A stretch of DNA of 64,000 bases from Sipunculus nudus (lineage: Eukaryota; Annelida; Sipuncula; Golfingiida; Sipunculidae). The DNA is taken from NCBI GenBank assembly GCA_026874595.1, contig CM049310.1, forward strand, positions 6,758,001-6,822,000, given 5' to 3'. The notes beneath the pieces are model-generated. The model worked only from the letters and a program-made list of their open reading frames with translations, was not told where the DNA came from and ran no database searches. Every line of letters starts with the position of its first letter. Within the stretch, counting starts at the first letter, position 1. Both the position numbers and the translations under genes were made by a program. Below, in pieces: positions 58,823 through 64,000 of the stretch.

Positions 58823-60171
58823 AAACAAGGCCTACAGGCCTAATGCGAACCTGTGCAAAGTTTGGGTGTATGAATGGAGATTTATTTTTAAAATTTAATA
58901 TTGATACACTTATGTCGTGCATATCTACCTTAGTCACGTTTCGGACTAGGACATTTGAAAACTAGGATGTATCAGTCAGGATATTTCGGATATGTTCTTT
59001 TTGCCAGGGAGGATAATGGGACAGATGAACGGAAAATTTGGCAGCATGGTCTCGGAGAAGAAAATTTTAAAATTTTTTTTTTTAGCTTTTTCCCTTTAAA
59101 ATCTATGAAAATGCAGTTAGCCAAGAAATAGCAAAATCCAATAGAATTTTTTAGATGATTATTTTTTTGCAAAGAATTTGGTGATGCTAGCTCCTGCCCT
59201 TTCAGAATTAGCTATGACGCACGTCGGACGACGCCACACCATCGCATAAGCTCACAGATTCGCTAAAATTGCAAACCAAGTTTTTTTCAAACAGTTGCAA
59301 GATATGTCCACTAGTTCTAATCTAGGCATTCTGCGTTTAGACATATCGCGTCGATATGTCTAGACGTCTAGACGATGTGTCTAGACGCCAGAACGAGCTA
59401 GGTCAGTTGCATGCCATGGTGATGTCTGGACCTCGCCTGGTTGAAATGAGTGACCTCTTGACTTGGCATGTTGAAACTTGGCATGCTGTCAAATCTGTTT
59501 TCAAACACTGAAAGCCTTTTTCAATTGGCTACACTGCTTTTTTAAAGCTGCTTTTACCCAAATCTATTCTTATAAAACTGGCAGAACCCTACCATAGAAT
59601 AATTCATTTAAAGTTTAAATCAATCTGCTTAACAGTTTCATCATAAAAACAGTGTAAAAGTGCATTTTTGCTCATAAAAACAGATCAATGAAGGTGGTGC
59701 CACCAGTACCTCAGTTTCAGATATGACTTATGTGACAAACATTGGCATTAAATTTGATGATGAACGCTCCAGCCGTTTCTGAGATTTTAATTTTAGTGTG
59801 CTTTTTTGGACAGATGACTAAGTTCAACTTCCTGTTACTCGACCAAATATCACCAAAATTGAACCATTCGAACAAACCTAAGAGAGTTTGTTCCAGGGAT
59901 TATTTCTGTAAAATATTGGACAATTTGGCTTGACAGTTTCGGAGAAGAGTTTTAAAGCTTTTTTAGCTTTTCCCTTTAAAATCTTAGAAAGTGCAGTTAG
60001 AAAAAAATAAACAAAATCCGATACAATTTTTCAGATGACTGATAATTTGCAAAGAAAATTGGTGATGCTAGCTCCTGCTGTTTTTGAGATAGCTATTGTT
60101 AACGTACAGACGACACACGACGCACGACAGACGACACTGCACCATCGCATAGGCGCACAGATTCGCTAAAG
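58822..60171 (-). mobile_element. Element family D, inverted copy (D3), inserted in the LINE
   Basis: On the minus strand the 5' end is at about 60171 (TTTAGCGAATCTGTGCGCCT, then atgcgatggtgcagtgtcgt). The 3' end is at about 58822 (ACAGGTTCGCATTAGGCCTG, then TAGGCCTTGTTT), with the hairpin AGGCCT-gt-AGGCCT. A second 5'-like start occurs inside at about 59270, so it may be two D copies joined or an internal duplication. It separates two parts of one LINE protein, which supports its limits. Confidence 0.7.
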
Positions 60172-60965
60172 ATTCTGTTGTTCGAATTTTGTCATATGGA
60201 TCAGAAATCTGGGCTTATCAGTGGTCAAAAGATATAGAAGCTGTTCAAACTAAATTTCTTTAGAGAATTTTAGGAGTAGGCCTCAGTTGTAGTAATGCAG
60301 CAGTTTTAGGTGAAAGCGGTGTATATCCTATTGTTTATATGGTTAAATGTATAAAATATTGGTTAAAATTTCTGCAGATGGAGAATAATAGATTGCCAAA
60401 ACAATGTTGTTTGATGCTGAAAAACTTAGACGATATAGGTAGAATCATTTGGGCAACAAGGAAAGCAAGGAAATTACTTCACACTTACGGTATAGGTATT
60501 GTTTGGATGGAACAATCAATGGTAGATTCTTCGCTGTTCTTTGAGACATTTGCGCAAAGGGTAAAAGGCTGTGCCTTTCAAGAATGAGTGCATTTACAAA
60601 GTTACAGGGGTATAGTTCTTTCAAGTCAGAATTGGTATTAGCTAGAACCATATTTGATAAATTTGAAACAAACATCTTAGACAGATGATGTGTAAATTCA
60701 GATATGGTGCACATGACCTTCAGATAGAGAAAGCAAGATGTTCAAACAAGGACATAGAAGAATGGTGTATTTTGTGTAAAAGCAAAAGTTCGTGTATTAT
60801 AGAAGATGAGATGCATCATTTTTTATGCTGTCAAGGTCTGGAAGAGATAAGGAAAAAAGAAATTTAATAGATATGTACTGTAAGAACCCAACAGAAGAGA
60901 AGTTCATTCAGTTAATGGAGGACGGAATATTGACTCATAAATTGGCGTTTTATATATGAGGCACC
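60172..60965 (+). pseudogene. LINE ORF2 C-terminal part
   Basis: Right after D3 the LINE frame resumes with ILSYGSEIWAY, the conserved block that follows the RT thumb. It then has one stop (at KFL*) and a long frame (60339-60587). Downstream come a FRYGAHDL..E.AR motif and a Cys-x2-Cys...His-x4-Cys cluster (CILCK ... HHFLCC), as in the C-terminal domain of CR1/Jockey-like LINEs. The frame reaches to about 60960 through further stops. Confidence 0.75.
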
Positions 60966-61309
60966 AAAGTTTGAAGCAAATGGTCGAGTTTAATGCAGCT
61001 GTTCAGGCAGAGAAAATATAGGGCAGCATCAACTAACTACAAGTAAAAAACATATTTTGAGTTGCCTAGACTTTGCTTGTGTCTCTTTTGCATTTATTTC
61101 TATATATGCAATCATTTGTGTGTTACTTGTTTGTATTTTGCTCTGTGCACATTCCACAACCATGTTGATGCATACAGTGAAGAGCAGACTGATGTACTGG
61201 GTAGCTGGAGATCACTTAAGATTGTGATAACTATTTTGAAGATATTATTGTACTTGTAACATTATGATTAGCTCATGTACAATATATGGAAATTTTACAT
61301 GGGTCATGG
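60966..61309. other. Unassigned sequence after the LINE
   Basis: AT-rich; may include the LINE 3' UTR. No clear tail repeat seen. Confidence 0.35.
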
Positions 61310-62237
61310 GCCTTGAAGTTACGAAATAAATATAAATATATAAGTTACGGACCCGAACAAAATGTACCTTGTCAAAACATCAGGATATATATTTGCCCAC
61401 TGTACGTGGTAATGGTTGAAGCAAGTGTCTTTTAAGCATATAACTACATTTATTTTAGATTTAATTGTATACTATATATTAGATCAGACTTTTGTAATCA
61501 TTAGCATAAATGTAAAATTGGTTCCCTAAATTTTGCCCGACTTTGAACACGGCACTTTTTCTTGTGAGCAATACTAATTTAATTTTTACAGCTTGTACAC
61601 ATAAGGATTAAATCGTTTATAAATAAAATTTAAAAAGCAATTGGTCAGAAACTGTTTCTTTTGTTCAAGCTTATATCCACCATGTTAAGTATTGTTTACA
61701 TCGAGCCAGCCAAATTCAGTGTTGTGCACAGCAAATGATACAGCCCTCGCCTCCCCAAAGTGTTATATTACCGACTTCACACCTGGGCAGCTGGCTCCCT
61801 TTGCCTAGCTCAGCAAGGCTGCATATTGCATCATTTAATGGTTTCAGGCAAGAAGTTTCATATATGATACAGTGCAGATATGTTTGAACATGCTTATCAA
61901 ATTTAGTTTATGCTCATTTAAAAATGGAAAATTTTATTTTTTTTACAAATTTTTATTTTATTTTTTAATTAATTGTGTATTATTTATACTTCAGCTCATG
62001 TCCATTTTTCTTCAATTCACAGGGTTTCATATGTTCTCAGTGGCTATATTTACACGCGTATTACAGCCACTTAGTTGAAATTCTAATATTTTTACAATTA
62101 GCTGATCGTGTGACTTAAACCCTCGCATCTTTCATGTAGTCAATAAATGTGTACGGTCAACACAGCTAATAAGAAATTTATACATATATTGTCAGACGTA
62201 ATTTCAGCTGAGCGCCGTCCCCCACATGTCCCATGTT
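61310..62237 (+). mobile_element. 5'-truncated R1 copy (3' part)
   Basis: R1-like phrases (aaaatgtaccttgtcaaaac, then ttttgcccgactttgaacac) run into the R1 3' region, with CAGCTGAGC near 62206 and a degenerate end (cacatgtcccatgttta). The 5' end and (CCGT)n leader are missing. Confidence 0.6.
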
Positions 62238-63218
62238 TATGACTTCCGAATCACAGCAATTCAAGTACAGCTTGTTTCTCAACAGCGGGAAAATCTATTG
62301 CCCTTAAACTAAGCATTCTTGTTGACCATCGACAAAAAACAAGGCTGACCTACACCCCCCTTTAATGCAACTTATTTGTACTTTTAGGCTGAACAATTAA
62401 AGCAACTGAGCTAATGATGACGCTTTGTTTGTCATCTCTTCTTGTTAGGCTATCCTTTTCGTGTGTGTATCCTTTTGCACAGTCATGAATATGTAATACT
62501 GGAAAATCATATTTCTGTAGTCAAACTTTGAGTCCAGTCCTTTACCCCCACACCACAGATACGGGTCATGGGCAAATATTTCCTGCATGGAAATAAAACA
62601 CATATTTTTACATAAAGCTAGTTTTCACCTTCCTTTTCTATATAATTTATGCGATTTTATGGTTTACTCTGCGTACATAGGAATGAATTCTATGGCTGTA
62701 TGAACTTGTTTATCTACAAGCTGTTTGTAAACACATTAATTTTGACAAACGGAAAAAACATGTAACCCAAGGTTGTTGGTTGCACATATATGGAAGTTGA
62801 AATTTCGTTAATTGCAAAACGTCCCTTGCAAAACTCTGCTTCGTCTGACTTGCCGCCAGATGTCCTTGTTGAATACATCTGGATTATTATAGCGGGTCCC
62901 CTACACGTTATAAACACGTGCATATAAACAAAATAAAGAGTTTGTGTGAAGTGAGATTGGCGTTTTCTGGCCTAATTTTATCAAAGGTTCAAGGATTATC
63001 TGTAGTCAATATACATTAGTTATAGGACTAGACCCTTAAAAACTATAAATAATATTTTATTAATTTTTTCCTCCCTTCTGCCTGAATATTGGTCAAGTCA
63101 TGTCAATAATAAGTGATAAGTGACATTCATGGTTGGTTTTGAATATCTGTCGGTATCACGAGTAGTAACTTTAGTTAAGTGAAATCTTCAACAGACCGTG
63201 TTGTGTATTTTCTTGATT
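62238..63218. other. Unassigned AT-rich sequence
   Basis: No gene or recognised repeat up to the F copy that begins at 63219. Confidence 0.35.
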
Positions 63219-64000
63219 GTATCCGCCAAAACAGAGTTTTGCGGATACTATGTTTTCAGCTGCACGCCGCCGCCGCCGCCGCGTAGGTGTCCGGAGAACT
63301 CCTCCGTAACCCCTGGGCGGAATTTTACGAAACACGGAATAATGTTCGGGTCACATGTGAACTGCTGCGCCCCGATTTTGTTTTGACCTCTGACCTTTCC
63401 TCTGCGCTCTGCGTCCGTTTGTGCGTCTGTTTCCACACATAAACCCACATATCTCGGGAACCGTTTGACCGATCAGGAAAATTTTTTGCACAAATGTAGC
63501 CCTTGGAGAGCTTTATAACATACACAAAAAATGGTGGCGCCACCTGCAACCATGTTTGCACAGTGTCCATCTGTTCGTCTGCCTTGGGTTAAAATCACTC
63601 ATATCTCTGCAGTGACTTGACTAATTCACCTGAAATTCGGCATGCGTATACATCCTGGATAGCTTTTCTGATTTTATGACAGGTGGCGCCACCTACATTC
63701 ACGTTTACGCTGCAGACATCCAAGCTCATATCTCGGGAACCGTTTGACCGATTGGGCCACAATTTTGCATGTGTATAGATCTCACATGGCTCTTCATCAT
63801 ACGCAAAACTGGTGGCGCCACCTGCAGCCATTTTTGTACAGCTCCTGTTTGTTTGTCTGCCATGGGATAAAATCACTCATATCTCGACAGTGGTTTGACA
63901 TATCTGCCTAAAATTTTGCAGGTTTATACATCCCCGACAGCTCTCTTGATTTTATGACAGGTGGCGCCACCTGCATTCTAGTTTATGCAGCAGACATCCA
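63219..64000 (+). mobile_element. Helentron-like element, family F, second copy (cut by window end)
   Basis: It starts GTATCCGCCAAAAC and folds on GTTTTGCGGATAC like F1. A (CCG)n leader follows (near 63266-63282), then tandem units of about 280 bp with GGTGGCGCCACC near 63534, 63683, 63811 and 63960. It is closely similar to F1 over the core. The 3' end lies beyond the window. Confidence 0.8.

Overview
This window looks like nuclear DNA from a lophotrochozoan animal, most likely a mollusc. The evidence is indirect. Genes are intron-split with GT-AG junctions. The DNA is AT-rich, with many long C/G and AT tracts. It is dominated by families of non-autonomous rolling-circle-like elements with (CCGT)n or (CCG)n leaders and tandem cores, an organisation known from bivalve 'pearl' and helentron-type elements. 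The species cannot be fixed from the sequence.

Genes. (1) At 1184-1866 (+) lie the last two coding exons of a dynamin-like protein (proline-rich C-terminus). (2) At 24212-24495 joined to 39323-39710 (+) is a complete two-exon gene for a 223-residue HAD-superfamily phosphatase-like protein. All motif positions are recognisable, the exon phases match, and the 14.8-kb intron is full of transposons. (3) At 5671-6445 (+) there are hints of a small unidentified gene, and at 48654-48990 (-) a possible coding exon. Neither could be named.

Mobile DNA, left to right. 7250-13402 is a three-level nest: outer tandem-repeat element (C), then a 2.65-kb element (R1), then a 2.9-kb helentron-like element (E1) with a 144/288-bp nuclear-receptor-motif satellite. 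A second R1 copy at 40196-42823 lacks E1 and so shows the empty site. 13728-15169 is a complete element of a related family (F); a second F copy runs off the end at 63219. 15852-18243 is a third family (D), also at 33797-34274 and, inverted, at 58822-60171. More R1 material lies at 18799-22885, 32728-33600 and 61310-62237. Inside the HAD intron are a TIR element with an 8-bp target duplication (24917-27285), an internally deleted Ty3/gypsy-like LTR element on the minus strand (28703-32028), and a decayed hAT element with a perfect 8-bp target duplication (36186-37266). 43065-45317 is a foldback-like TIR element in a TA microsatellite. 55693-60965 is a broken APE-type LINE interrupted by a D element and by an unidentified segment.

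The most interesting theme is the shared plan of E1, F, R1 and D: a 5' terminal palindrome, a short repeat leader, tandem core repeats, a subterminal copy of the 5' end in inverted orientation, then a small hairpin just before the 3' end at a T-rich target. The families fall into two 3' classes, ending CTAG|T or CTTGTT, and core satellites appear to have been exchanged between families with different ends. All identities and counts were read by eye; no searches were run.
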